64,000 bases of DNA. Origin: Azotobacter salinestris (lineage in GTDB: Bacteria > Pseudomonadota > Gammaproteobacteria > Pseudomonadales > Pseudomonadaceae). The DNA lies in assembly GCF_009363155.1 (NCBI RefSeq), contig NZ_CP045302.1:819001-883000 (forward strand), written 5' to 3'. This document shows positions 53,006 to 60,750 of this stretch, one piece after another. Each line of letters starts with the position of its first letter. Positions within the stretch are counted from its first letter, which is position 1. A program made the translations under genes and the position numbers. The notes beneath the pieces were generated by a model. It was not told the DNA's origin, did not search any database, and saw only the letters and a list, made by a program, of their open reading frames with translations.

Positions 53006-53499
53006 AGCATTTACTCGACGCCAATACCCTCATCGAAGCCAAAAACCGTTATTACGGCATGAGCATCTGCCCCGGCTTCTGGGAATGGCTAAAACTCCAG
53101 CACCAAGCGCATGAACTGGCCAGCATTTCCTTGGTGGGCGACGAGCTAAAGAAAGGCAATGATGAGCTGGCCGAATGGGCAAAGAATTACCCTACCCTCT
53201 TTCATGACGTGACTGACGAGAATACCCAGGAAGCTTTCGGGATGATCGTCACTGCGCTGGCCGAACAGGCATCAATGATGAAAACTGGGGCACTGGATGA
53301 CTTTTTGGAGGGCGCCGATCCATGGCTGATTGCCAAGGCCATGACCACTGGTGCATCTGTGGTGACGCACGAAGTCTACAACCCTGACATTAAGCGCAAG
53401 TTCAGCATCCGAACGTGTGCAAGCAGTTCAATGTGCCCTTCATGAATACCTTCGAGCTGTTACATAAGCTCGAAGCGCAGTTCGTCCTGCCGGGCTAAG
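53002..53499 (+). pseudogene. DUF4411/PIN-like protein with a 3' frameshift
   Basis: MKHLLDANTLIEAKNRYYGM and CPGFWEWLKL are the DUF4411 start, with the PIN acidic residue in LLDANTLIEA and another in GADPWLIAKAMTTGASVVTHE. After KFSI one C is missing; restoring it gives NVCKQFNVPFMNTFELLHKL to a stop at 53497. As it stands, a shorter protein ends at 53445 with a scrambled tail. It is coupled to the ImmA-like gene and probably was its toxin partner. Confidence 0.7.
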
Positions 53500-53556
53500 C
53501 TCTGCCACCAAGAGGTTGGAGCAAATCGTCCTATCGCTGGTGGACCTAGTGGGGCT

Positions 53557-53583
53557 GGTGGACAAGCAAAGCGTTGTCCACCC
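53557..53583. repeat. Short palindromic repeat
   Basis: GGTGGACAAGCAAAGCGTTG followed by TCCACCC is the same type as at 31431, 39125 and 40042. Confidence 0.6.
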
Positions 53584-53744
53584 TCGCTGACCGACAAGGA
53601 CTATGATAGCCATCCTAATAGCCACCCTGCCGAACGGTAGGCGGGCCGGTTAAGTTGACACAACCTCATCCGTAACTGCCCGCCGGCCCAGCGATACCCG
53701 ACCTTCCCTCCATTGACTCCCACCACCTCCCCCGCTACCTTTCC

Positions 53745-53831
53745 TCCGTCGCTGTAAATCCAGCGACCTGGGCTTGGCGGCCCGGAACTCCGAGGCGGTC
53801 ACGAAACCGCTGCTTACAAGCGGTTTTTTTG
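53745..53831 (+). ncRNA. Candidate C4-like antisense RNA ahead of the antirepressor gene
   Basis: A hairpin GTCGCTG/CAGCGAC (53748-53766) is followed by CTGGGCTTGGCGGCCCGGAAC and a terminator hairpin AACCGCT/AGCGGTT with seven T (53805-53831). GGCTTGGCGG is largely complementary to CCGCCAACCC in the leader of the antirepressor (near 53911), and GGCGGCCCGG to CCCGGTCCGCC near 53903. Position and layout resemble phage P1/P7 C4 RNA, which silences ant translation. This is a proposal from pattern only. Confidence 0.45.
53804..53831 (+). terminator. Rho-independent terminator upstream of the antirepressor
   Basis: Stem AACCGCT/AGCGGTT followed by TTTTTTT. It would end a short upstream transcript. 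Confidence 0.8.
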
Positions 53832-53983
53832 TGCCCGCGACATGGCTGCACCCGTTATGGGCGGGCCGTGTGTGGGGAGCCTTCGGGCTCCGCCGGTCCT
53901 AGCCCGGTCCGCCAACCCGCACGGTTCCGCTCACCCATCTTGGCGGATGGGGAGCGGTTCATCAGAACTGCTAGGACAATCCC

Positions 53984-55054
53984 ATGCCGAATATCATCAC
54001 CCAGCCCGCCAGCATTGACTTCCACGGGCAAGCACTTACCGTCATCACGGGTCCAGCAGGCGAACATCTTGTCGCCATGCGCCCTATCTGCGAAGCCATC
54101 GGCCTGAGCTGGCAATCACAGTACAACCGTATTCAGCGCCACCCTGTACTTTCGACCTGCGTAGTCATGATGAATACGCAGGTACCCGGCGACGACCAGC
54201 ACCGCGAACTCGTCTGCCTCCCCCTCGACTACCTCAACGGCTGGCTGTTCGGCGTGGATGCCTCCCGCGTCAAACCCGAGATCCGCGAGCGTCTGGTGCA
54301 GTACCAGCGCGAATGCTTCGCTGCCCTCGCCGCCTACTGGCAGCAGGGCGAGGCCGTCCGGCCGCGCGCGGCCCTGCCGGCCGGCGGCACCGCCGCGCCA
54401 CTGCGCCTGACCTACAACGACCGCCACTTCCGCATCGTGCCCGTCGGCACCGAGGTCTGGTTCGTCGCTGCCGACGTGGCCAGCGCCGTCGGCCTGCGCG
54501 ACTCCTATGCCGCCACCCGCCACCTGCGGCCCGAGCACAAGGCCGCTCTCCCGGTCGGTCGGCAGACGCTCAACGTCATCAGCCGGGCCGGGCTGGAACT
54601 CGCCCTGCTGCACACCAACCCCGAGCGGGTGGTGCCCTTTCGCGCCTGGCTGGCCGAGGCGCTGAATCTGCTGCCCACCACCATCGCGGCACCCGAACCG
54701 GAGCGCCCGCCCGTGGCCAGCCTGAGCCAGGAGGTGCGCGACTTCACCTTCGACTACCTGGACCGCTGCCGTCAGGCCGTGCTCGATGCCGGCGGCAGCC
54801 TGCCGGAATGGGACCGCGAGACCGACCAGCGCATCTCCGACAACATGGCCGCCCTGCTCATCCGCGACAAACGCTGGGTGCTGACCTTCGACGACAGGGG
54901 CGAGCCGCAGCTCCGGGCCATCCCCAGCGGGGCCGACGTCTTCACCCCCGAATCACTGCTGAACTGGATCCGCAACCCCTTCGGCGCCCACCGCGATTTC
55001 CTGCCGACCATGCTGCAGGCCATCGGCGAACGCCTCTCCAGCTCCCACCGCTGA
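53984..55054 (+). CDS. Phage antirepressor (P22_AR_N plus BRO-N domains)
   Basis: The product is 356 aa. The N-terminal 110 residues match the P22_AR_N antirepressor domain: VAMRPICEAIGLSWQSQYNR and LPLDYLNGWLFGVDASRVKP. Residues 135-225 form a BRO-N domain (FRIVPVGTEVWFVAADVASA, YAATRHLRPEHK). The C-terminus is unassigned. Antirepressors inactivate the prophage repressor. AGGACAATCCC precedes the ATG. A stable GGAGCC-TTCG-GGCTCC hairpin lies in the leader. The last 130 bp are repeated after the HicAB genes. Confidence 0.8.
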   Translation: MPNIITQPASIDFHGQALTVITGPAGEHLVAMRPICEAIGLSWQSQYNRIQRHPVLSTCVVMMNTQVPGDDQHRELVCLPLDYLNGWLFGVDASRVKPEIRERLVQYQRECFAALAAYWQQGEAVRPRAALPAGGTAAPLRLTYNDRHFRIVPVGTEVWFVAADVASAVGLRDSYAATRHLRPEHKAALPVGRQTLNVISRAGLELALLHTNPERVVPFRAWLAEALNLLPTTIAAPEPERPPVASLSQEVRDFTFDYLDRCRQAVLDAGGSLPEWDRETDQRISDNMAALLIRDKRWVLTFDDRGEPQLRAIPSGADVFTPESLLNWIRNPFGAHRDFLPTMLQAIGERLSSSHR

Positions 55055-55148
55055 GTCGCAGTCCTGTAGGGCGGGCGCTGCCCGCCCCCGTTCGCAGGTC
55101 AGCGCTGCCGCCGGCTCTCCCACCGGCAGGCATTGCTGGGTCTTGGGC

Positions 55149-55167
55149 GGTATCACAAACTGATACC
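55149..55167. promoter_or_regulatory. Operator-like palindrome before hicA
   Basis: GGTATCA and TGATACC are separated by CAAAC, directly before the hicA ATG. It is a likely binding site for the HicB ribbon-helix-helix. Confidence 0.6.
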
Positions 55168-55422
55168 ATGAACAGCGAGCAACGCAGCACACTCGAAGCC
55201 ATCTTCTCGAAGCCGGCTCCGGCCTCCCTGGAGTGGGCGCGGATCGAGTCCCTATTCGTGGCGGCTGGTGCCAAGGTCGTCGAAGGAAACGGATCGAGAG
55301 TCCGTTTCGAGCTGAATGGCGTGATCGCCACCTTTCATCGACCGCACCCGGACACGGAGGCCAAGCCATACCAGGTGCGCGACGCAAGAGCCTTCCTCGA
55401 GAAAGCAGGGATAACGCCATGA
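55168..55422 (+). CDS. hicA: HicA-type mRNA interferase toxin
   Basis: This 84-aa double-stranded-RBD-like toxin reads SLEWARIESLFVAAGAKVVE, then GSRVRFELNGVIATFHRPHP. The catalytic histidine is in TFHRPHP, and KPYQVRDARAFLEKAGI is the usual end. It is intact and coupled to hicB by ATGA. The pair sits between two copies of the antirepressor 3' end. Confidence 0.85.
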   Translation: MNSEQRSTLEAIFSKPAPASLEWARIESLFVAAGAKVVEGNGSRVRFELNGVIATFHRPHPDTEAKPYQVRDARAFLEKAGITP

Positions 55423-55751
55423 ACGTGATGAACTACAAGGGCTATTCGGCCCGCATCGAATACAGCGACGAAGATAAACTGCTTGTCGGACATATCGTCG
55501 GGATCAACGATGTCGTCGGCTTTCACGGCGAGTCCATCCCCGAGCTTCGCGGCGCATTCGAGGAAGCGGTAGACGACTACCTTGAAACCTGCGCCAAGCT
55601 GGGTCGTGCCCCGCAAAAGCCATACTCCGGCAAATTAAGCCTGCGCATGGCCCCCGAGTTGCACGCCTCCATCTCCGCCAAAGCCATGCTCTCGAACAAA
55701 AGCATCAACCAGTGGGTTGTCGACGTACTGAATCGAGAGGCGCACGCGTGA
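55419..55751 (+). CDS. hicB: HicB-type antitoxin
   Basis: This 110-aa protein has an RNase-H-like N-terminal domain (MNYKGYSARIEYSDEDKLLV, FHGESIPELRGAFEEAVDDY) and a C-terminal ribbon-helix-helix (KLSLRMAPELHASISAKAML, SINQWVVDVLN). It is intact, in contrast to the related gene at 40455. It neutralises HicA and represses the operon. Confidence 0.87.
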   Translation: MNVMNYKGYSARIEYSDEDKLLVGHIVGINDVVGFHGESIPELRGAFEEAVDDYLETCAKLGRAPQKPYSGKLSLRMAPELHASISAKAMLSNKSINQWVVDVLNREAHA

Positions 55752-55764
55752 ATACCAGCCATCG

Positions 55765-55890
55765 AGGGGCCGACGTCTTCACCCCGAGTCGCTGCTGAAC
55801 TGGATCCGCAACCCCTTCGGCATCCACCGCGATTTCCTGCCGCCCATGCTGCAGGCCATCGGCGAACGCCTCTCCAGCTCCCACCGCTGA
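55765..55890 (+). pseudogene. Duplicated 3' end of the antirepressor gene
   Basis: GGGGCCGACGTCTTCACC through CTCTCCAGCTCCCACCGCTGA matches 54928-55054 with one base deleted and a few substitutions. It has no start. With the original it brackets the hicAB pair. Confidence 0.75.
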
Positions 55891-55901
55891 ATCGCAGGCA
55901 C

Positions 55902-55935
55902 AAAAAAAGAGCCCCTGCCGGGATGGCAGGGGCTC
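55902..55935 (-). terminator. Terminator of the lysis operon
   Basis: On the minus strand, GAGCCCCTGCC pairs with GGCAGGGGCTC and is followed by seven T, 20 bp past the holin stop. Confidence 0.85.
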
Positions 55936-55956
55936 GGCATCTTGACCCGATATCGT

Positions 55957-56400
55957 TCACTTCGGCGCGATCGCGCTCACCCGCTGCCGCCGCTCCAGCG
56001 TTCGCAGCGTCCCGAGGCCGAGCATTCCGAACAGCAGCTCGAAGAGCACGTCGTCGAGCGACGGCAGCGGCGGCACGTTTTGCACGCCGGCCACCGTCAG
56101 CACCCAGGGCAGCAGCGGGCGCAGCAGAAACTCATAGGCCAGTCCGCCGACGCAGACATAGCCGGCCAGAGGCCGCCAGCCCGACTTGAATGCGGACTGG
56201 CTCTGCGCCTCGATCTCGTTGATCTTCGCCTGGGCAAGCCCGTTCTGGAGCGCCGCATCCAGCTCCCGGAACGCCCCGTCCTGCTGCAGCCTGAGCAGTT
56301 CCAGCTGCGCCTGGACCTTGGCCTGCGGGTCTGGGATGACGCGGTCGAGCAAGCCGGCGACGGTCGGCAGCAGCGCCGTGGCAGCAGCGAGCAGGGTCAT
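55957..56400 (-). CDS. Phage holin, 3TM family, copy 2
   Basis: This 147-aa protein is closely similar to the one at 43541: LLPTVAGLLDRVIPDPQAKV, WRPLAGYVCVGGLAYEFLLR, then LPWVLTVAGVQNVPPLPSLD. Three hydrophobic stretches are present. It is coupled (ATGA) to the endolysin gene upstream and probably acts with it. Confidence 0.82.
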   Translation of the reverse strand: MTLLAAATALLPTVAGLLDRVIPDPQAKVQAQLELLRLQQDGAFRELDAALQNGLAQAKINEIEAQSQSAFKSGWRPLAGYVCVGGLAYEFLLRPLLPWVLTVAGVQNVPPLPSLDDVLFELLFGMLGLGTLRTLERRQRVSAIAPK

Positions 56401-56885
56401 GCCGGCACCCCGCCGGCCAGCGCATCCATGGCCTGCGCGTAGCAGGCATCCCAGCGGTTACGGTGGGGCTTGCCGGGCCTCCAGGTGCGCAGGTACAGGT
56501 CCCACGATTTCCCCACCTCGCCCACCGCCGGCAGCGGCGCCGGATCGGTCCACAGCAGCAGGCGGGCGAAGGCGGCGGCGAGGATGTCGTCGTGCTCGAG
56601 CGCGGCATAAACGACAGCAGACGACGGCGCAACGCCGCGCGCCTCGCAGACCGCCAACGCATGCTGCCGACTCAGCGGGTGCAACAACACGCCGCGCACG
56701 CCGCCGCCCTGCTCGAACTGCCAGAGGCCACGGGCCGGCCCGCCGACCTGCCGGCGATGGGCAAGGCCGGACTCCTGCAGCCCGATCGCCAGCAGCATGG
56801 CCTCGGCCTGGGGGCTGTTCATGCGCGCAGGCAGCAGCGCGAGCGCCGGGGCGATGGCCGCGGCGCGGATCTCGGATAGCAGCAT
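56397..56885 (-). CDS. Lysozyme-like phage endolysin
   Basis: This 162-aa protein has a probable catalytic glutamate in LLAIGLQESGLAHRRQVGGP and the glycine-rich RGLWQFEQGGGVRGVLLHP. The later WDLYLRTWRPGKPHRNRW region is typical of phage muramidase-like genes next to 3TM holins. There is no signal peptide, so it needs the holin. It differs from the collapsed MARLSAAVAGGANV gene found in the same place at 43981. Confidence 0.65.
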   Translation of the reverse strand: MLLSEIRAAAIAPALALLPARMNSPQAEAMLLAIGLQESGLAHRRQVGGPARGLWQFEQGGGVRGVLLHPLSRQHALAVCEARGVAPSSAVVYAALEHDDILAAAFARLLLWTDPAPLPAVGEVGKSWDLYLRTWRPGKPHRNRWDACYAQAMDALAGGVPA

Positions 56886-56945
56886 GGGATCTCCAGAAAT
56901 GAAAAAGCCCGCACGCGGCGGGCTCGGGTTGGGATGGGGTTACGC

Positions 56946-57182
56946 TCAGACTTCGATGTCGTACTGCGGCAGCTCCGGCGCCGGGCCGACGAGTTGGCCG
57001 TCGACGACGAAGGCCTTGCCGCCTATTGCCACGCCGGTGCCGCGGGCGGCGATCGACACGCCGTTGCGCAGCTCGACGGTGCTGGTGCCGCTGGCGGTGT
57101 CGACGGCGGTCACGGTGCCGACGGCGCGCACGCCGCCGGGCAGCAGGCCGATGAATTTCTTCCAGGGGTTGACGGTGGCCAT
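56946..57182 (-). CDS. Conserved phage protein, 78 aa, copy 2
   Basis: Almost identical to the protein at 44142 (MATVNPWKKFIGLLPGGVRA ... APELPQYDIEV). It lies upstream of the endolysin in the same transcription unit. Function unknown. Confidence 0.65.
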   Translation of the reverse strand: MATVNPWKKFIGLLPGGVRAVGTVTAVDTASGTSTVELRNGVSIAARGTGVAIGGKAFVVDGQLVGPAPELPQYDIEV

Positions 57183-57240
57183 TTCGGTTCCTGCGATTGG
57201 CGGGTTGCACCTGCCCTACAGGGCGGGTGCAACCCGCCGG

Positions 57241-57342
57241 TCAATGGTGGAGCTCGAGGCGCACGGTCTGGGTGATGCGGACCACATCGGTGCTACTGAA
57301 CAGGTCGTCGTAGACGTCCGGTGCGGACTCTCGCCAACGGTG
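57241..57342 (-). pseudogene. C-terminal remnant of the tail-protein gene, copy 2
   Basis: APDVYDDLFSSTDVVRITQT, then VRLELHH, matches the end of the gene at 58999, with about 55 residues deleted internally between STD and the final VTQTVRLE segment. It shows that the late region was duplicated and then pruned. Confidence 0.6.
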
Positions 57343-57480
57343 CTTACCAGAACAGGAAAGCACCGTTCAAAACTCCCCAAAATAGAAAATTAACTATGAT
57401 TCTCTTGGAAGGTTGGGCAGTAAAACAATCGAAAATCATGCAGTAAACAAGGAACATGCCACCTCACACAGGGAACCACA

Positions 57481-58845
57481 ATGAAAAAACAAGCAATAAC
57501 ACTCAGCACCTTACTATTGCTGCACGGATGCTCGGGGAATGAAGTAAAGCCATCACCTCCCCCAGCCAGAGCGATGAGTGATTACGACATAAACACCATC
57601 TACCCGCCACGCGAGGATCTTTTCATAGGCGATATATACGCAAACATTTACACTCCAAACTGCAATGCAACTCTGGATAACAATGAATGCACCTTTACGT
57701 CAATAAGAATCGCCAGGATACCTATCGAAAACATCAGTAAAATGACCCCCAACCAGCACGACAATACCCAGCCACTTGCCCCAGAAGAAAATGGATGCCA
57801 GCTCAAGGAGATAAAAGAAACAGACCAGAAAGACAACACAAAAAAATATCTACCATCAAAAGAGTGCTTCACAAGAGACACTATCGACCCATCAGACTCA
57901 TATCAACACTTAAAGCAAATAGCCTTCCCTAACTTCTATAAGCACACGGGGAACTCGTCACAAGCCTCAACTGCAATCCTGGCCAAAATTCTCCCCAAGG
58001 CAGGCATAGGCATAAACAACATAAAAGAATATAGCGTAGCGATCCCCACCGCACGGTACTATTCGGTCAACCCATTTGAAATACTTGATGCACTACAAAA
58101 CCTTCCACCCGAGCAAAGTCAAAAACTGCAACAAGTAAAAGACTACAAGGAAATGGTCTGCAGCCAGTGCAAGACAAAAATATTCATCCCATATCAAATA
58201 TATTACACAAGAGAGCTTGACATCACCTACAAGGGAGAGTTCTTTGCCAATAGAAAATATAGCCAAACAATAACCCCCAACAAACCCAGGGTATTATACA
58301 CACCGCCAACAGACACCAATGACAGCACGAACACATCAAGCGCAGCACTTATCGAAGAGAATAGCTTTGGCGTAACAACAACCCTAAGCCACGCCTCAAC
58401 GGGAGACATAGGCGTAAGGCAAGTTTTCGATACTCCAATGGCGATTGGTTACAAAGGATTTGTCTACGACGATCATGAGGAAATAAAAAATAGACTGGCT
58501 GCCCATCACAAAAACTCCTACGAGCAACCTACTGTAACCGCACCCGAAAAATCCCCCCCATCCAGCGTTGTTGAAGAACGCTCGGATGAATCATTCAAAG
58601 CCGCTGACGATGTCTACTTCGCTGACAGTGGCGACGGTACGGACACCGCCGAACAGGAAACGGCTAACGCAGATCACTCGGAATCCGTTACCGACGGCGC
58701 GGACACCACCGAACAGGAAGCGGCTGACGCAGATCACTCGGAATCCGTTACCGACGGCGCGGACACCACCGAACAGGAAACGGCTGACGCAGATCACTCG
58801 GAATCCGTTACCGACGGCGCAGATATTAATCCGGCAATACAATAG
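57481..58845 (+). CDS. Low-GC prophage-borne lipoprotein with C-terminal tandem repeats
   Basis: The product is 454 aa and much richer in A and T than its neighbours. The signal peptide ends LLLLHGC, a lipobox, so the protein should be lipidated. The body has YDINTIYPPREDLFIGDIYA, CQLKEIKETD and a CxxC pair (MVCSQCKTK). The C-terminal third is acidic, with three copies of a 20-residue unit (DTTEQETADADHSESVTDGA). The final INPAIQ and the stop come from the miniature transposon, so the original end is lost. It runs against the phage genes on the plus strand. I recognise no family; a moron with an envelope role is plausible. Confidence 0.72.
   Translation: MKKQAITLSTLLLLHGCSGNEVKPSPPPARAMSDYDINTIYPPREDLFIGDIYANIYTPNCNATLDNNECTFTSIRIARIPIENISKMTPNQHDNTQPLAPEENGCQLKEIKETDQKDNTKKYLPSKECFTRDTIDPSDSYQHLKQIAFPNFYKHTGNSSQASTAILAKILPKAGIGINNIKEYSVAIPTARYYSVNPFEILDALQNLPPEQSQKLQQVKDYKEMVCSQCKTKIFIPYQIYYTRELDITYKGEFFANRKYSQTITPNKPRVLYTPPTDTNDSTNTSSAALIEENSFGVTTTLSHASTGDIGVRQVFDTPMAIGYKGFVYDDHEEIKNRLAAHHKNSYEQPTVTAPEKSPPSSVVEERSDESFKAADDVYFADSGDGTDTAEQETANADHSESVTDGADTTEQEAADADHSESVTDGADTTEQETADADHSESVTDGADINPAIQ
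58634..58828 (+). repeat. 60-bp in-frame tandem repeats in the lipoprotein gene
   Basis: Three nearly identical units of 60 bp plus a partial one (start GGACACC[A/G]CCGAACAGGA) encode the acidic repeats. Differences are single bases (GCTAACGCA against GCTGACGCA). Confidence 0.85.
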
Positions 58846-58940
58846 GGCACTTTCTGTATTTTGGTTTCTCCTTGAAAATCAAGGATATATGCCGATACTA
58901 GTATGAGCCTTATTTGTGCTTTCGTATTGCCGGATTAATA
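58824..58940. mobile_element. 113-bp TA-flanked miniature transposon, copy 2
   Basis: It is the reverse complement of 50748-50860, with TTAATCCGGCAATAC ends at 58826-58938 and flanking TA on both sides. It provides the last codons of the lipoprotein gene on one side and truncates the small phage gene on the other. Confidence 0.8.
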
Positions 58941-58990
58941 CCGCCAAGCAGCAGACCGATAAACTCCTTTCGGAGGCTGGTGATGTCCAT
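58910..58990 (-). pseudogene. Truncated copy of the 78-aa phage protein
   Basis: MDITSLRKEFIGLLLGG corresponds to the first 17 residues of the proteins at 44142 and 56946. The frame then enters the miniature transposon (INPAIRKHK) and stops. Confidence 0.6.
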
Positions 58991-58998
58991 GCCGCTTC

Positions 58999-60750
58999 TC
59001 AGTGGTGCCGCTCCAGGCGCACGGTCTGGGTGACGCGGGCCGCGCCGATGCCTTCGGCGGAAATCTCGGTAGCCAGGCACAGGCCGCGCCAGGTGCCGTC
59101 GATGTCGCGCACCTCGCAGAGCATGGCCGGCTCGATCAGGGCCGGGGCGGTGGCCTCGGGGAACAGCGGCAGGGCGAGGGTGACGATCTCCTGGTTGCCG
59201 CCCTTGGCCAGCTCGGCGATGCCCCTTGAGCGGGCCGCGTCGGTGGATGTGATCAGCTCGTCGTAGACGTCCGGCGCCGGCGCATCCCCGGCGGTCCCGG
59301 CGCGGCGCACGTCCACCGCCACGCCATGGGTGGTGCCGCTGACGTAGCAGCTGTTCCACACCGGCTGCGGGCTCCATTCGCTGCCCCATTCACCGACGAT
59401 CTCGGCCGGGATGATCCGCTCCATCACCTCGCCGGCCCAGGCCCAGGGCGCGGTCCGGTAGCGCGGGATCACGCTCAGGGCGTCGCTGTCGCGGGCCGGC
59501 TTGACCACCGCGCCGATGGCCTCGGCGAGGCGGGCGATCACCTGCAGGGCGGTCCGGTCCTGGTAGCTGAAGGCGCCGGCCGGAAGGGTCCAGTCCGGCG
59601 GGTACTGGTTGGCGCTGTCCCAACTCAGGGTGAAGCCGGTGTCAGTCAGCTGGTCGGCCGCCGCCTGCCGGGCATTGATGGCCACGGCGTTGACCGCCGA
59701 GCGCCTGGGCGCGTAGGGCTCGGCCAGCAGCTGGGTGCGGGATACCCCGCCGATGGTGAAGCGCTCGGCCGGGAACCTGCCCTGGCCGCTGTAGCGCTCG
59801 ACCAGGAACACCCAGACGTGGCCGTTGATGGTCAGCTCCACGGCTTTCGGGCCGTTGCTGTCGGGGCGCACCAGATTGAGCGAGGTTCGGCCGAGCAGCT
59901 GGGCGCTGAACTGCCAGGCGAAGGCGTCGATATCGCGGCTGACGCTGAGGCCGGTAGCTTCCAGCGGGGTGCGCTCGGGCAGCACCACCAGCTGTACGCT
60001 GTTGGCGATCATGTAGGTCTCCAGAATGTCGGGCTCGACGGCCGGCTCGATGGCGACTACCGGGCCGTCGTAGTCCGGGTAGGCGATGCCGACGCCGGCC
60101 GGGTCCATCGGACGGCCCGGCCCCCAGCGCAGGGCGCGGCGCAGGTCGAGCCGCCGGGCCGACTGCCAGCGCGGGGCGCTGCCGCTGTCCACCGGCTGGA
60201 TGGCGCGGGTCGGCGCGATATAACGGAAGTCGAAGAACACTTCGGGCGTGGTGCCCGGGCTGTAGCGCTCGCCGGCGAAGTCGAAGGCCAGCGGCCGCGT
60301 GCCGGGCAGGTAGACGCTGCGGCGCAGGGCCTCGGCCGCATCGATGCGCGGGCCGAACTCGTCGCAGCGCTGGAAGGCCTGGGCCGTGCCGGCATCCTTG
60401 CGCGCCGGCTTCGGGTTGTAGAGCAGGCGCAGGCGCACCTCGCGCGGGCGGATGCTGCGGTCCCAGCCGCTGGCATTGGCGTGGTCGCAGGGCGGTACGA
60501 CATCCCAGGCTGCGGCCTTCTCGGCGGCACTGACCGGGACCGCAGTGCTCCAAGGTTGCACTCCGGAGCGGTCGCGGGCGGGGACACCACTCCAGAGACT
60601 GCTGCCGGCCCGCTCGCGGGGCTGCCCGTGTTGCCAGGCGCCGGCCAGCGCCCGGTTGCGCGGCGGCGGGCGGTTCCAGGGCGCGGCGGCCTCGGGATCG
60701 CCGGACGTGCGGGCGCGGCGCCATCCGGCGCCGATATCGGCGGTCAGCAT
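58999..60750 (-). CDS. Phage late structural protein (probable tail/baseplate), 583 aa
   Basis: This large soluble protein begins MLTADIGAGWRRARTSGDPE. It includes AYPDYDGPVVAIEPAVEPDI, FAWQFSAQLLGRTSLNLVRP and PEATAPALIEPAMLCEVRDI, then ends ARVTQTVRLERHH. It has no signal peptide or membrane segment. Its position in a set of tightly coupled late genes, and remnants of its 3' end beside both lysis modules, support a virion role. I cannot name the family. Its start overlaps the upstream stop. Confidence 0.65.
   Translation of the reverse strand: MLTADIGAGWRRARTSGDPEAAAPWNRPPPRNRALAGAWQHGQPRERAGSSLWSGVPARDRSGVQPWSTAVPVSAAEKAAAWDVVPPCDHANASGWDRSIRPREVRLRLLYNPKPARKDAGTAQAFQRCDEFGPRIDAAEALRRSVYLPGTRPLAFDFAGERYSPGTTPEVFFDFRYIAPTRAIQPVDSGSAPRWQSARRLDLRRALRWGPGRPMDPAGVGIAYPDYDGPVVAIEPAVEPDILETYMIANSVQLVVLPERTPLEATGLSVSRDIDAFAWQFSAQLLGRTSLNLVRPDSNGPKAVELTINGHVWVFLVERYSGQGRFPAERFTIGGVSRTQLLAEPYAPRRSAVNAVAINARQAAADQLTDTGFTLSWDSANQYPPDWTLPAGAFSYQDRTALQVIARLAEAIGAVVKPARDSDALSVIPRYRTAPWAWAGEVMERIIPAEIVGEWGSEWSPQPVWNSCYVSGTTHGVAVDVRRAGTAGDAPAPDVYDELITSTDAARSRGIAELAKGGNQEIVTLALPLFPEATAPALIEPAMLCEVRDIDGTWRGLCLATEISAEGIGAARVTQTVRLERHH

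Noticed and set aside
53690..53840. Possible tRNA or tRNA-like att site
   Set aside because: Hairpins are present, but no cloverleaf, T-loop or CCA end can be drawn. The terminator and the complementarity to the antirepressor leader explain the structure better.
58634..58828. CRISPR-like array
   Set aside because: The 60-bp units are head-to-tail without unique spacers and lie in frame inside a protein, so they are coding tandem repeats.
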